NCBI GenBank assembly: GCA_027484315.1
Contig: JAIXTE010000152.1
Coordinates: 1 to 64,000 of the forward strand
Direction of reading: 5' to 3'
Origin: Burkholderiales bacterium
Lineage (GTDB): Bacteria > Pseudomonadota > Gammaproteobacteria > Burkholderiales > Burkholderiaceae_B
DNA length: 64,000 bases
Numbering within the stretch: position 1 is the stretch's first letter; the number at the start of each line of letters is the position of its first letter. The position numbers and the translations under genes are program-made. The notes under the pieces are model-generated. The model made no database searches. It worked only from the letters and a program-made list of their open reading frames with translations, and was not told the DNA's origin. This document shows positions 1 through 8,552 of this stretch, one piece after another.

Positions 1-656
1 ACGAACTTTTCAGCCAGCTCATTCACACGTGCAAGGCTGGAGTCCCGTAGAAAAAGATCGACAGCCATGCTTGCAAAAAAGCTGTCGCCTCGATTGGCGC
101 CCGCAAACATTACGACACTCCCCTTGTCGAGCACATGCGCCAATGCAGCGGAAAGCTTGAAACGGTTGGCATGCGATTGATTTCGTTCATTCAGGGATCG
201 GACCAAGGCTTTGGCCAGGTCCAAGCGATGCTTCGGGTCATACCCGCCTTGACAAGAGAATTTTAGCAATGACTGCGTGCTGTAGTTCTTTGATGGAATA
301 TAAACCCCGTCTGCTCCGACTCGACGAAACAGGGAATTCGAACTTCTCGGTGCTGGAGGAAGCGGTACCGGAGAAAGCGGTGCTTGAGAACGCGGTGTTC
401 CATAAAGCCATTCCATATCAAGCGGTGCGGGAGGATTCCGTTCCATAAATAGCTGTTTAATGGTCTTGACACCTTTACGATCGTGCCTTGTAGGAAATCC
501 CTTGTTTTCTGGGTCATTTCCAAAGTGTAGTAGGCCAAGTGAGACTACACAGCGATACATTTCCTCTTGTCCGAGGCGAGCCTCTTCCAAACCTTCTTGA
601 GGAGGCTCTTGAAGTTTGGCATAGGCATTCTTGACTCGCTGGATTAGTCCCATCAT
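1..656 (-). CDS. Hypothetical protein, C-terminus beyond left edge (effector-like)
   Basis: An open frame runs without a stop from an ATG pair (656 and 653) to the left edge, giving about 218 residues of an incomplete protein. The N-terminus begins MMGLIQRVKNAYAKLQE. Around residues 75-105 there is a proline/serine-rich linker (PPAPLDMEW, PLSPVPLPPAP), followed by a more regular segment containing GGYDPKHRLDLAKALV and VVMFAGANRGDSFF. No known domain is recognised and there is no signal peptide. The Pro/Ser linker and the nearby cysteine-protease-like gene on the same strand suggest, as inference only, a secreted-effector or accessory protein. Codon use is less GC-biased by eye than in the neighbouring metabolic genes. 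Function unknown. Confidence 0.6.
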   Translation of the reverse strand, partial: MMGLIQRVKNAYAKLQEPPQEGLEEARLGQEEMYRCVVSLGLLHFGNDPENKGFPTRHDRKGVKTIKQLFMERNPPAPLDMEWLYGTPRSQAPLSPVPLPPAPRSSNSLFRRVGADGVYIPSKNYSTQSLLKFSCQGGYDPKHRLDLAKALVRSLNERNQSHANRFKLSAALAHVLDKGSVVMFAGANRGDSFFASMAVDLFLRDSSLARVNELAEKF

Positions 657-738
657 ATCGCTCGGTGATCTAAAGGAAACTTGGGTGGTCCTCAAGCCCC
701 CCAGGTTCCGTCATGTTTTACCGAGACCCTGCCTCTGC

Positions 739-760
739 AGAAACCAGTCAAATGGTTTCT
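739..760. repeat. Inverted repeat spanning the ivd stop codon
   Basis: AGAAACCA (739-746) and TGGTTTCT (753-760) are perfect 8-base arms with a 6-base loop that contains the ivd stop codon. There is no T-run after it on the minus strand, so it is a hairpin of unproven role rather than a clear terminator. Confidence 0.5.
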
Positions 761-1929
761 GAAAACAGCTCGCGCCCAATCAGCATGCGGCGGATTTCGC
801 TGGTGCCTGCGCCAATTTCGTAGAGTTTGGCGTCGCGCCACAGGCGGCCACAGGGGTATTCGTTGATGTAACCGTTGCCACCAAGAATTTGAATGGATTC
901 ACCTGCCATCCAGGTGGCTTTTTCAGCGGCATACAGAATTGCACCGGCGCAGTCCTTGCGCAAACTGCGAAGCGTGTCGGGGGTCGCTTTGTCGCACGCC
1001 TTGCCCACCTGGTACACGTAAGCGCGGGTGGCCATCATGGTGGAATACATGTCGGCCAACTTGCCCTGAATCAACTGGAATTCGCCAATGCTTTGGCCAA
1101 ACTGCTTGCGGTCATGCACATAGGGCACCACCACATCCATGGCCGCCGCCATGATGCCCAAGGGGCCGCCGGACAATACGGCGCGTTCAAAGTCGAGTCC
1201 GCTCATCAGCACATTCACACCTCGGCCCACATTCCCTAACACGTGGGTTTCAGGTACTTCGCAATCTTCAAACACCAGCTCGCCAGTGTGGCTGCCCCGC
1301 ATGCCCAGCTTGTCCAGTTTCTGGGCAATTGAAAAACCTTTGAACCCTTTTTCGATCAGGAAAGCAGTAATGCCTCGCGGACCAGCCGCCAAGTCGGTTT
1401 TGGCATAGACCACCAGCACATCGGCATCCGGGCCGTTGGTGATCCACATCTTGTTGCCGTTCAGCACATACTTGTCGCCCTTTTTATCCGCCCGCAATTG
1501 CATGCTGACCACGTCTGAACCGGCATTGGGCTCACTCATTGCCAAGGCACCAATGTGCTCGCCTGAAATCAGCTTCGGCAAGAATTTCTTGCGCTGCCAG
1601 TCGTTGCCGTTGTTGCGGATCTGGTTCACACACAGGTTGGAATGCGCGCCATAGCTCAAGGCCACGGATGCGCTGGCGCGGGAAATTTCCTCCATGGCCA
1701 CAATATGGGCCAGGTAACCCATGCCGCTGCCACCCAATTCCTCTTCCACGGTCAGGCCCAACAGGCCCATGTCACCCATTTTTCGCCACAAATGCATGGG
1801 AAACTGGTCTGTTTTGTCCATTTCCGCCGCCAAAGGGGCAATTTCCGCTTGGGCAAACGTTTGTACTGCATCGCGCAAGGCGTCGATGTCTTCTCCAAGA
1901 TCGAACTGAAGTCCGGGCAAATTCAACAT
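748..1929 (-). CDS. ivd: Isovaleryl-CoA dehydrogenase
   Basis: FAD-dependent acyl-CoA dehydrogenase of leucine breakdown, oxidising isovaleryl-CoA to 3-methylcrotonyl-CoA and passing electrons to ETF. The 393-residue length is normal for the family. Visible signatures are [11 protein letters not shown] and KMWITNG of the flavin/substrate middle domain, [13 protein letters not shown], whose Glu248 sits where isovaleryl-CoA dehydrogenases keep the catalytic base, and QILGGNGY plus [10 protein letters not shown] in the C-terminal helical domain. The catalytic-Glu placement separates it from short-chain acyl-CoA dehydrogenases. No other leucine-degradation gene (methylcrotonyl-CoA carboxylase, HMG-CoA lyase) is in the window. 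It lies between two effector-like genes on the same strand. Confidence 0.93.
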   Translation of the reverse strand: MLNLPGLQFDLGEDIDALRDAVQTFAQAEIAPLAAEMDKTDQFPMHLWRKMGDMGLLGLTVEEELGGSGMGYLAHIVAMEEISRASASVALSYGAHSNLCVNQIRNNGNDWQRKKFLPKLISGEHIGALAMSEPNAGSDVVSMQLRADKKGDKYVLNGNKMWITNGPDADVLVVYAKTDLAAGPRGITAFLIEKGFKGFSIAQKLDKLGMRGSHTGELVFEDCEVPETHVLGNVGRGVNVLMSGLDFERAVLSGGPLGIMAAAMDVVVPYVHDRKQFGQSIGEFQLIQGKLADMYSTMMATRAYVYQVGKACDKATPDTLRSLRKDCAGAILYAAEKATWMAGESIQILGGNGYINEYPCGRLWRDAKLYEIGAGTSEIRRMLIGRELFSETI

Positions 1930-1975
1930 GTGGGTCTCCGAAAATTTTGCTTTTCAGAATAATGCCTCACATTGA

Positions 1976-4252
1976 TCAAGCTCGGCGACGCTCTGCCTCA
2001 GAAACGAGCTGCTTCAGAGACTCCGAAGGTTCGCAAATCACGTGGATCACATTCTCTTCGCGCAAAGCCTGTTCAAGCTTCCCTTTGTCGGCAAACACGG
2101 GCGATTCTTGAACCCCCGTGACGTCCGTTCCGCCGCTGTCCAGCTTCACCCAGTTGCCGCTTTGAGTTCTGGCCACCGCAAAATAATGGCCACTTGTCAT
2201 GCAGATCATCGGGAACAGGGTGTTGCCGGCTTGATCGCCATTGCGGTTTTCAATTTCGCCATTGATACAACTCTCAAGTTCAGCCCGCACGGCATCCTTA
2301 TCCATCGGGAATTTGTCTACCTTTTCAGGGTAATCAGACCAGGCTGGGTTTTCGGCTTTGCTTTCCAAAAACTGATTGACCATGCCTGTCAAACAATCCA
2401 CGTGCACACCAGTCGCCGCAGACAGCCAAAGGTCGGGCGTAATTTCCACACGATCGGGCTTGGCCTCGCCTGGAAATTTGTAATTGCACACAGCATCCCA
2501 TTGCTCTTCCGGATTAGCCGAATAGATATTGCTGTAGTCACGATAATCGGCGAACCCTTCCTCACCGATGAATTGATCACGAGCCATCACGATACTGTGA
2601 CCCTGTGTCATGGCATCAATCAAGGCCGGGTGATACAGGCCCGGAAGCTCCAAATTGCTTAATTGTTCCTCACCATATGCACGTGCATACCCGGCCTGGA
2701 TGTGGTCGATCGCCTTTGCGGTATTGATCACCTCGGCCTGGAAGAAGCCGTTTACCGATGCAATGCCACAATGGTTGGCGTACACGGCGGCCTGCCGGAA
2801 TGCACGAGATTCACTGGCCCGGTGCGGCGGCGCCTTGTCCGCCAAGGTCAGCACTGCGTGAGAAATCGGTCCTGACGAAACCGCACTTGCCGAAACCGCA
2901 CCTGCCGACTCGGGCTCTGGCTCAGACTCCTGCGGTGATTCCAGCGCGGACACCCAATCCATTTCCAATACCGGCCCGGCCTCTGACCCCGATACCGACT
3001 CTGAATCTGACTCTGACATGGATTCCAATGTCACCACGGACCCAGCCTCTGATTCCGAATCCGCAATAGTGGGAAAATACCGCTTTGCGCCCAACAGGCC
3101 TGGCTCATTCGGGCGTTGCAGCGAATTCCACACCCCCAGTTGATTCTGCAAAACCGGCAGCAGCGTGCGGGTGGCTTTGCTGTGGTTGCCTTGTACAAAT
3201 TCCGGGGTCAGGTCATGAAGGGTTCGGGTCAGTTCCTGCTGACTGAGGATCAGGCCCGCCTGAAGGCGCGACAACACCTCGGTTTGCACGGCATGCATGT
3301 CTGCCAGTTCATTGCACCCACTGCTTAAAATGAAGGGATTCTCGACACTGTCCTGATAAGGCTGATCAACAGCGGACAAATGACACTGCATGGCCGTTTC
3401 GGAATGGCGCAACCAGTCCGCTTCCACGACACGGTCCTCGGGCACCCGCATTTCCGTCATGGGAACCAGAAATGTATCCTCTTCATCTACCTGGTCCCGT
3501 GCCGGGGCACTTACCAACATGTCGTAGTGAACAACACCATCTTGCATGCGCGGGTCACTGACGTCATACACAAGAAACCCTGGTCCCAAAGATATTGCGT
3601 CACGGGTCTGCAAAGCCTGCTCCAACTTGTTCCGCAAGCCTTCGGAATCCTGCCGAACCCACTCGAAAACGCCTTGTCGACTATCTATCGCGTTGCGCAG
3701 GGCGAATCTCAAGGCCTGGTCTGTTTCAACGGATGGCCCAAGGCGACCCGCTGCAGGCACATTACCCAGCTTGTAGTTCACTCCGAATGGAAATGTATTA
3801 GACCAAGCGTCCTCGGGGTTTGCTGACATGTTCACTTGCCGCAAATCCACCGGGCCGCCCAAGGGAAACGATTGACAGGTCCTGCCATTTTCATTGGGTT
3901 CAATCGCAGCACTCGGGCTAGCCGGGCACATCAGACTTGCCGCGCGCGGTGCACTTACTTCTGCGCCCTGAACTTTCATGGCACGACAGGCCTGCTTAAA
4001 TGCACTGGCAATGCGATGCGCCACTTGCTTCAAGGCATCCAAAGGCTTGGCTATTCCAGGTAAAGATCCACTGGCGGATGCGTTCGATGGCACATTGCGG
4101 TTAAATATTGACAGGCCGAGTTTCACAGGAAAACCCCGGTGGTTGAAGGGACCCCTGAGTAGAAAGCGGCAAGAATATGGTTCATTGTTGCCTCGCTTGT
4201 GCAGAAGCAAGCCCTGCACAAACAGGAAGCCCATCAAACAAGCAAAAGCCAC
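1976..4252 (-). CDS. Large multidomain protein with C-terminal papain/Josephin-like cysteine protease domain
   Basis: Up to 758 residues. The GTG at 4252 gives a hydrophobic N-terminus (LMGFLFVQGLLL). A GTG at 4126 would begin VKLGLSIFNRN and give 716 residues, so the start is uncertain. Residues 140-390 are an unrecognised globular region. Residues 398-455 are an acidic Ser/Glu/Asp linker (SMSESDSESVSGSE). The last 280 residues carry ANHCGIASVNGFFQ (Cys495), TSGHYFAVAR (His689) and NWVKLDSGG (Asp705), the order and local spacing expected of a Cys-His-Asp/Asn papain-fold protease. The pattern recalls Josephin deubiquitinases, but the Josephin catalytic cysteine four residues upstream is Tyr here. 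Secretion as an effector is inference. Confidence 0.6.
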   Translation of the reverse strand: MAFACLMGFLFVQGLLLHKRGNNEPYSCRFLLRGPFNHRGFPVKLGLSIFNRNVPSNASASGSLPGIAKPLDALKQVAHRIASAFKQACRAMKVQGAEVSAPRAASLMCPASPSAAIEPNENGRTCQSFPLGGPVDLRQVNMSANPEDAWSNTFPFGVNYKLGNVPAAGRLGPSVETDQALRFALRNAIDSRQGVFEWVRQDSEGLRNKLEQALQTRDAISLGPGFLVYDVSDPRMQDGVVHYDMLVSAPARDQVDEEDTFLVPMTEMRVPEDRVVEADWLRHSETAMQCHLSAVDQPYQDSVENPFILSSGCNELADMHAVQTEVLSRLQAGLILSQQELTRTLHDLTPEFVQGNHSKATRTLLPVLQNQLGVWNSLQRPNEPGLLGAKRYFPTIADSESEAGSVVTLESMSESDSESVSGSEAGPVLEMDWVSALESPQESEPEPESAGAVSASAVSSGPISHAVLTLADKAPPHRASESRAFRQAAVYANHCGIASVNGFFQAEVINTAKAIDHIQAGYARAYGEEQLSNLELPGLYHPALIDAMTQGHSIVMARDQFIGEEGFADYRDYSNIYSANPEEQWDAVCNYKFPGEAKPDRVEITPDLWLSAATGVHVDCLTGMVNQFLESKAENPAWSDYPEKVDKFPMDKDAVRAELESCINGEIENRNGDQAGNTLFPMICMTSGHYFAVARTQSGNWVKLDSGGTDVTGVQESPVFADKGKLEQALREENVIHVICEPSESLKQLVSEAERRRA

Positions 4253-4342
4253 AATTCACCAACATTTCAGTCGCGACGCGTTCTTACCCCGCTGCGAAAC
4301 ACTTACCATGACAACCTGTCCACCAGCACATGATTCATCGCC

Positions 4343-5365
4343 ATGGGAATTGAACGCCTGTTTGAACCGCCCCTTCTGGGCCAGCCCACCCCGGTCGCAC
4401 CCGGCGTACTTTGGTTGCGGCTGCCCCTGCCCTTCGCGCTCGACCACATCAATGTGTGGCTGATCGAGGAAGAGAACCAGTACACACTGGTCGACTGCGG
4501 TGCAGGCCTGCCCGACGTGGCAGCCATGTGGGAAGAAATCGAACAAACCCTGTTTGTGCGCAAGCCCCTGGGACGAATCATCTGCACCCACGCCCACCCG
4601 GACCATATCGGCATGGCCGGCCCGCTGGCCCGTCGCCATGGCGTGCATGTGCACATGTCAACGGGCGAATACTTCATGGCGCGCGGCTTATGCGCCAACC
4701 TGCCCGGCTTTGACGGCAAGACCCTGGCCAACTTCATGGCGAGCCACGGCTTGGTCAATGAGAAAAAAGCAGACGAAACCCTGGAAGCCCGTGGCGGCAT
4801 GTTCTCCCGCCTCGTGCCCGAGCCACCGCTGAACTACCAACGCATTCAGCACGGGGATGAGATTGAAATAGGCGGCCACACCTGGCGCTGCCATGCCGGT
4901 TTCGGCCACAGCCCGGAACACATCAGCCTGGTGTGTGAAAGCCTGGACCTCATGATCAGCGGCGACATGCTGCTGCCCACGATTTCCACCAACGTCAGCG
5001 TGTACGGCATTGAGCCCGAAGGCGACCCACTGCTGCTGTTCCTGAAATCGGTGCAACAGATGGCACAACTGCCCAACACCCTGACGGTATTGCCCTCACA
5101 CGGCGTGCCTTTCAAAGGCGTTCACGACCGCTGTGCGCAACTGCTGCGCCACCACGAACACCGCCTGAGCGAATTGCTGGAAGTACTAAAAGAGAAGCCA
5201 TTGACCGCGCGGCAGGCCATCAGCGTGCTGTTCCGGCGTGAAATGGATGGCCACCAAATGAGCTTTGCCATGGGCGAAGCCATCGCCCACCTGCATTACC
5301 TGTGGTACAAAGGCGTGGTGAAACGCAGCAATGTGGAAGGTCTCTGGACTTTTCAAGCGGTTTAA
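4343..5365 (+). CDS. MBL-fold metallohydrolase
   Basis: 340-residue metallo-beta-lactamase-fold protein. The metal motif is THAHPDHIG (His83, His85, Asp87, His88). Further ligands are likely in FGHSPEHISL and SGDMLLP, with a terminal LPSHGVPF histidine. The last 80 or so residues (HEHRLSELLEVL to the end) resemble the small C-terminal winged-helix domain of LACTB2/glyoxalase-II-like members. The substrate cannot be read from sequence; thioester or phosphodiester hydrolysis are the usual activities. It is divergent from the large protease-like gene, with 90 bases between them. Cytoplasmic, no signal peptide. Confidence 0.85.
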   Translation: MGIERLFEPPLLGQPTPVAPGVLWLRLPLPFALDHINVWLIEEENQYTLVDCGAGLPDVAAMWEEIEQTLFVRKPLGRIICTHAHPDHIGMAGPLARRHGVHVHMSTGEYFMARGLCANLPGFDGKTLANFMASHGLVNEKKADETLEARGGMFSRLVPEPPLNYQRIQHGDEIEIGGHTWRCHAGFGHSPEHISLVCESLDLMISGDMLLPTISTNVSVYGIEPEGDPLLLFLKSVQQMAQLPNTLTVLPSHGVPFKGVHDRCAQLLRHHEHRLSELLEVLKEKPLTARQAISVLFRREMDGHQMSFAMGEAIAHLHYLWYKGVVKRSNVEGLWTFQAV

Positions 5366-5443
5366 TTTGCCCAAAGCCCCTTTAAATCTGCTCTGGCAAC
5401 CCCATATCCTGAATCGACCCAATTTTTGCAGCAAACAACGCCC

Positions 5444-6433
5444 ATGAACAAGCCCGCCCACACACTGATCCCAGTCACCATACTCACCGGCTTTCTGGGC
5501 AGCGGAAAAACCACTCTGCTGAACCGGATCCTGAAGGAAAACCACGGCATGAAAATCGCCGTGATTGAAAACGAGTTTGGTGAAGAGGGCGTCGACAACG
5601 ACCTGCTGATGCAAAACGAACAGGAAAACATTGTTGAAATGAACAATGGCTGCCTGTGCTGCACAGTGCGGGGCGACCTGGTTCGAATTCTGGGCGAAAT
5701 GGCCGCCAAACGGCTGGCCGGTGAAATCAAGTTTGACCGCGTGGTCATCGAAACCACCGGCATGGCTGACCCCGGCCCCGTGGCACAGACCTTTTTCGTG
5801 GACGATCTGGTCGCCGAAAGCTTCATCCTTGACGCAGTCATCACCGTGGTCGATGCCAAACACGGCATGCAGCAACTGGACGAGCACCGTGAAATTCAGC
5901 AGCAGGTCGGTTTTGCAGACCGCATTCTGCTGTCAAAAACCGACTTGTGCACCGAGGACGATGTCACCGCGTTGAAACGTCGACTGGTTAAGATGAATGC
6001 CCGCGCTGAAATGATGATTTCCGAGTTTGGCGTGGCCCCCATCGACAAGTTGCTGGACGTGCGCGGCTTCAACCTGAATTCAATTCTGGACATCGCACCC
6101 GATTTTCTGGACGAAGACAAGCACACCCACAACGACGAAATTCAAAGTTTTGTGTTCAAAAGCACCAAGGCTTTTGACGGGCAGAAGTTTGAGGAATTCA
6201 TGGGCTCCGTAACCCAGGTTTACGGGCCTGACATGCTGCGTTACAAGGGCATTTTGAACATCAAGGCGAGCGACCGTCGAGCGCTTTTCCAAGGTGTGCA
6301 CATGCTGATGGGCCTTGACTGGGGCAGAAAATGGGAGCCCAGCGAGAAAAAAGAAAGTAAAATTGTGTTTATTGGGCGTAAACTCCCCAAGGAATTTATC
6401 ACCCAAGGGTTAGAGCTGTGTTTAGCCCGATAG
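5444..6433 (+). CDS. COG0523 (CobW/YjiA-type) GTP-binding metallochaperone
   Basis: G3E-family P-loop GTPase, 329 residues from ATG 5444; a TTG at 5426 would add six residues. Motifs in order are the Walker A GFLGSGKTT (16-24), ENEFGEEGVDND, the metal-binding CLCC in NNGCLCCTVRG (Cys70, 72, 73), ETTGMADPGP as switch II/Walker B region, and SKTDL for guanine recognition. The C-terminal CobW domain follows. Members insert or deliver metals, often zinc, to client proteins. The client is not evident here. It lies 52 bases upstream of dksA on the same strand, an arrangement I recall from other Burkholderiales. Confidence 0.9.
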   Translation: MNKPAHTLIPVTILTGFLGSGKTTLLNRILKENHGMKIAVIENEFGEEGVDNDLLMQNEQENIVEMNNGCLCCTVRGDLVRILGEMAAKRLAGEIKFDRVVIETTGMADPGPVAQTFFVDDLVAESFILDAVITVVDAKHGMQQLDEHREIQQQVGFADRILLSKTDLCTEDDVTALKRRLVKMNARAEMMISEFGVAPIDKLLDVRGFNLNSILDIAPDFLDEDKHTHNDEIQSFVFKSTKAFDGQKFEEFMGSVTQVYGPDMLRYKGILNIKASDRRALFQGVHMLMGLDWGRKWEPSEKKESKIVFIGRKLPKEFITQGLELCLAR

Positions 6434-6435
6434 CG

Positions 6436-6451
6436 GATATACTGGTATATA
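6436..6451. promoter_or_regulatory. Dyad in the dksA leader
   Basis: ATATACTGGTATAT (6437-6450) is an A/T-rich dyad 35 bases before the dksA start. It could be an operator or part of a promoter. It does not match a regulator box that I can name with confidence. Confidence 0.3.
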
Positions 6452-6485
6452 GTCAATAAAAACCAAAGAACTCGAGGCTGTGCTT

Positions 6486-6911
6486 ATGACCACTGAAAAG
6501 ACGCCCCTTATCACCGAGAAGCAATTGCTCGCGATGAAAGAAGACGATTACATGAACGAGGTGCAGCTTGCCTTTTTCCGCCAGCGTTTGCAGGACATGG
6601 AAAAGGAACTGCTGGCCAACGCAGGCGAAACCACTGAACACCTGCGTGAAACCGTGGTCGTGCCCGACCCAGCCGACCGCGCCACCATCGAAGAAGAGCA
6701 TGCGCTTGAACTTCGTACCCGCGACCGTGAACGCAAGCTGTTGAAGAAAGTTCAGCAGTCCCTGCAGAAAATTGATGCGGGTGAATACGGCTGGTGCGAA
6801 GAAACTGGCGACCCCATTGGCGTGGCCCGCCTGCTGGCACGCCCAACCGCCACGCTGTCACTGGAAGCGCAACAGCGCCGTGAATTGAAGCAGCGCATGT
6901 ACGGGGATTAA
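6486..6911 (+). CDS. dksA: RNA polymerase-binding transcription factor DksA
   Basis: 141 residues from ATG 6486, which has a GAGG eight bases upstream. DksA enters the RNA polymerase secondary channel and works with ppGpp in the stringent response. The coiled-coil tip acids are kept in VPDPADRATIEEE, followed by LELRTRDRERKLLKK. The C-terminal finger is altered. Only Cys104 of the four zinc cysteines of E. coli DksA remains (YGWCEETGDPIG and ARPTATLSLEAQ), a form I recall as common in betaproteobacteria that probably does not need zinc. It lies downstream of the COG0523 gene and is followed by a strong terminator. Confidence 0.93.
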   Translation: MTTEKTPLITEKQLLAMKEDDYMNEVQLAFFRQRLQDMEKELLANAGETTEHLRETVVVPDPADRATIEEEHALELRTRDRERKLLKKVQQSLQKIDAGEYGWCEETGDPIGVARLLARPTATLSLEAQQRRELKQRMYGD

Positions 6912-6939
6912 ATCTCCACGATTTGTAGCAATTGAATGA

Positions 6940-6971
6940 AGCACGTTGATGAATGTCAGCGTGCTTTTTTT
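6940..6971 (+). terminator. Rho-independent terminator after dksA
   Basis: AGCACGTTGA (6940-6949) pairs with TCAGCGTGCT (6956-6965) with one G-T wobble around a six-base loop. A run of T follows. Confidence 0.85.
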
Positions 6972-7047
6972 ACGCCAACTCAGCGCGAGTCGTGTGCAAC
7001 TCGTCGGCTTGTTAAAGCCCACTCAGCGCGAATTCCAGTCCCTCGCC

Positions 7048-7171
7048 AGAAAACCTTATAGTCCCTCTTTGAAATTCACATTGACTCAACCCACTCGACA
7101 AAACAGATGGTCGAGTGGGTTGTCGGCTTACAGCCGAACGTTGCATGTGAATTCAAACGGGCAGGTTTTCT
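7048..7171 (+). repeat. Structured repeat family 1, copy A-left
   Basis: The basal stem is AGAAAACCT (7048-7056) with AGGTTTTCT (7163-7171). Hairpin 1 is CAACCCACTCGAC (7087-7099) with GTCGAGTGGGTTG (7110-7122), a perfect 13-base stem with the 10-base loop AAAACAGATG. Hairpin 2 is TCGGCT/AGCCGA (7123-7137). An intermediate stem forms between TTTGAAATTCACAT and ATGTGAATTCAAA. Left subtype: hairpin 2 has a three-base loop. Confidence 0.85.
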
Positions 7172-7420
7172 TGAATGGCGGGCGACTGGAACATCGCTGC
7201 CGATTGGGCTGAAAACTGTCGGTGATGAATCGCGCGCTGTGGGCACTGATGCTGGCCCAGTTGGGGCGACCTTGGCACTCCGCGCTGAGTGGGCTGCTCA
7301 GTGTTGAAAAGCCTGCGCTGGTTGCTTGCCACCAGAGTGGCTCAAAAACGAGTTCCGCGCGCACGAACCGGCTTCTTCAAGGCCTTCCCGGCAGTGCGCT
7401 TGCCTGTGCCGCACATTCAG

Positions 7421-7556
7421 GAAAACCGCCCCGTTTGAACAAGGTTTGCATGCTCGCCGAGCGGTGAAACCGATGGCGACACATCAACCCGACCGTCTTT
7501 TTTGTCGGGTTGGTGTGAATGCAAAGCCTTGCTTCAAAAAGGGATCAGCGGTTTTC
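7421..7556 (-). repeat. Structured repeat family 1, copy A-right
   Basis: Same element in inverted orientation. The basal stem is GAAAACCGC (7421-7429) with GCGGTTTTC (7548-7556). Hairpin 1 is CAACCCGAC (7485-7493) with GTCGGGTTG (7504-7512) and a 10-base loop. Hairpin 2 is the longer right subtype, TCGCC (7454-7458) with GGCGA (7475-7479), enclosing CGGT-GAA-ACCG. The stem bases differ from A-left but still pair. Confidence 0.85.
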
Positions 7557-7636
7557 TGTGCGGAATCGGGCAAGGCACGCCGGGTAGGCCTGAACAGGAA
7601 GCAGGTTCAAGTCGCGCAGCGGGCACAGCCGCCGCG

Positions 7637-8530
7637 TCAGCCTTTCAACGCCAGCGCCCTGTCGTACACCGTGTTCTTGGCGAGGCCCGTCGCCTTCACC
7701 ACCACCGCCACTGCGGTTTTCAACGGCAGCTCGGCCAACAGCAACACCAGCCAGGTGTCCAGGTCCGCACTGGCCTGTGCGGAATCAGCATCCGCTGCAG
7801 ACAATGAAGAACCCGCGATCACCCAGGCCCACTCGCCCCGCTCGGCGTTGGGATCATTGCGAATCTGTTCAAACACGTTGTTTCCCAAGCCCCGGTAAAA
7901 CGTTTCAAACTGCTTGGTCAACTCTCGCCCCGCGCACATGGCGCGGTCACCTGCGCCTGCTGCCTCGAGGTCATCAAGCAGTTGCATCACCCGGTGCGGC
8001 GCTTCAAAAACAACCTGGGGTTCGGCACAGGCGAGCCAGCTTTTCAGGGCATCAAGCCGCCCCTTGCCCTTGGCGGGCAAAAACCCCCTGAAGGTAAATG
8101 GGCCTTCCACCAAACCACTGGCTGCCACCACCGCCAGCACACTGCTGGCACCCGGCACGGGCACCACCTTGAAACCAGCCTGCGCCACACGGCGAACCAC
8201 CACTGCGCCAGGATCGGAAACGGCAGGTGTTCCCGCATCGCTGACCAAGGCCACCGATTCGCCCCGTTGCAGGCAGGCCAGAATGCCCTCGGCACTGTCC
8301 TGCTCGTTGTGGGCATGGTGGGCCATCAAGGGCTTTTTAATGCCCAAGGCGTCCAGCATGCGGGCTGTGTTTCGGGTGTCTTCTGCAGCAATTCGGTCCA
8401 CCTGCTCCAGCACAGCGCGGGCGCGCAGGCTTAGGTCACCCATATTGCCGATGGGCGTTGCCACCACATAGAGTGAAGGTTCGCGCCGGGTTTCATCCCT
8501 TGCGTCAGAATTCAAGACAACCTTCACCAT
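7637..8530 (-). CDS. rsmI: 16S rRNA (cytidine-1402 2'-O)-methyltransferase RsmI
   Basis: SAM-dependent tetrapyrrole-methylase-fold enzyme that methylates the ribose of C1402 in 16S rRNA. Signatures are LYVVATPIGNMGDLSLRA near the N-terminus, EDTRNTARML, SDAGTPAVSDPG, VPVPGASSVLAVVAASGL and FRGFLPAKGKGR. ATG 8530 gives 297 residues, close to family length. Upstream in-frame starts (8554, 8596, 8707) would add non-conserved residues and overlap yraN, so I prefer 8530. The gene is divergent from yraN, and together with diaA and dolP it forms a locus conserved in many proteobacteria. Confidence 0.92.
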   Translation of the reverse strand: MVKVVLNSDARDETRREPSLYVVATPIGNMGDLSLRARAVLEQVDRIAAEDTRNTARMLDALGIKKPLMAHHAHNEQDSAEGILACLQRGESVALVSDAGTPAVSDPGAVVVRRVAQAGFKVVPVPGASSVLAVVAASGLVEGPFTFRGFLPAKGKGRLDALKSWLACAEPQVVFEAPHRVMQLLDDLEAAGAGDRAMCAGRELTKQFETFYRGLGNNVFEQIRNDPNAERGEWAWVIAGSSLSAADADSAQASADLDTWLVLLLAELPLKTAVAVVVKATGLAKNTVYDRALALKG

Positions 8531-8552
8531 TTCCACTTCACCGGCTTTCTGC

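Larger units (their letters stand above)
6972..7636. other. 665-base gene-free region holding a structured inverted-repeat pair
   Basis: Between dksA and rsmI no frame looks like a protein. Two direct repeats beginning ACTCAGCGCGA (about 6975 and 7020) precede a left-type and a right-type copy of the structured repeat listed separately, with an unrelated spacer of about 250 bases (7172-7420) between them. From the first repeat to the last, the block is 509 bases. Confidence 0.7.

Noticed and set aside
263-538. Open frame of 91 residues on the minus strand in the left-edge region
   Set aside because: It runs in another frame of the larger open coding region 1-656, and its repetitive sequence is a shadow of that gene's Pro-rich linker.
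1976-4252. Calling the protease-like domain a genuine Josephin deubiquitinase
   Set aside because: The residue at the Josephin catalytic Cys position is Tyr, and the C-to-H distance is larger; only a papain-fold cysteine protease-like call is supported.
7048-7556. Integron attC sites as explanation of the structured repeats
   Set aside because: The conserved RYYYAAC and GTTRRRY core boxes are not present, and the loops and stem layout differ.
7326-7898. Frame of 190 residues on the plus strand across the A-right repeat
   Set aside because: It spans the structured repeat and the rsmI 3' end on the opposite strand, with no domain and no RBS.
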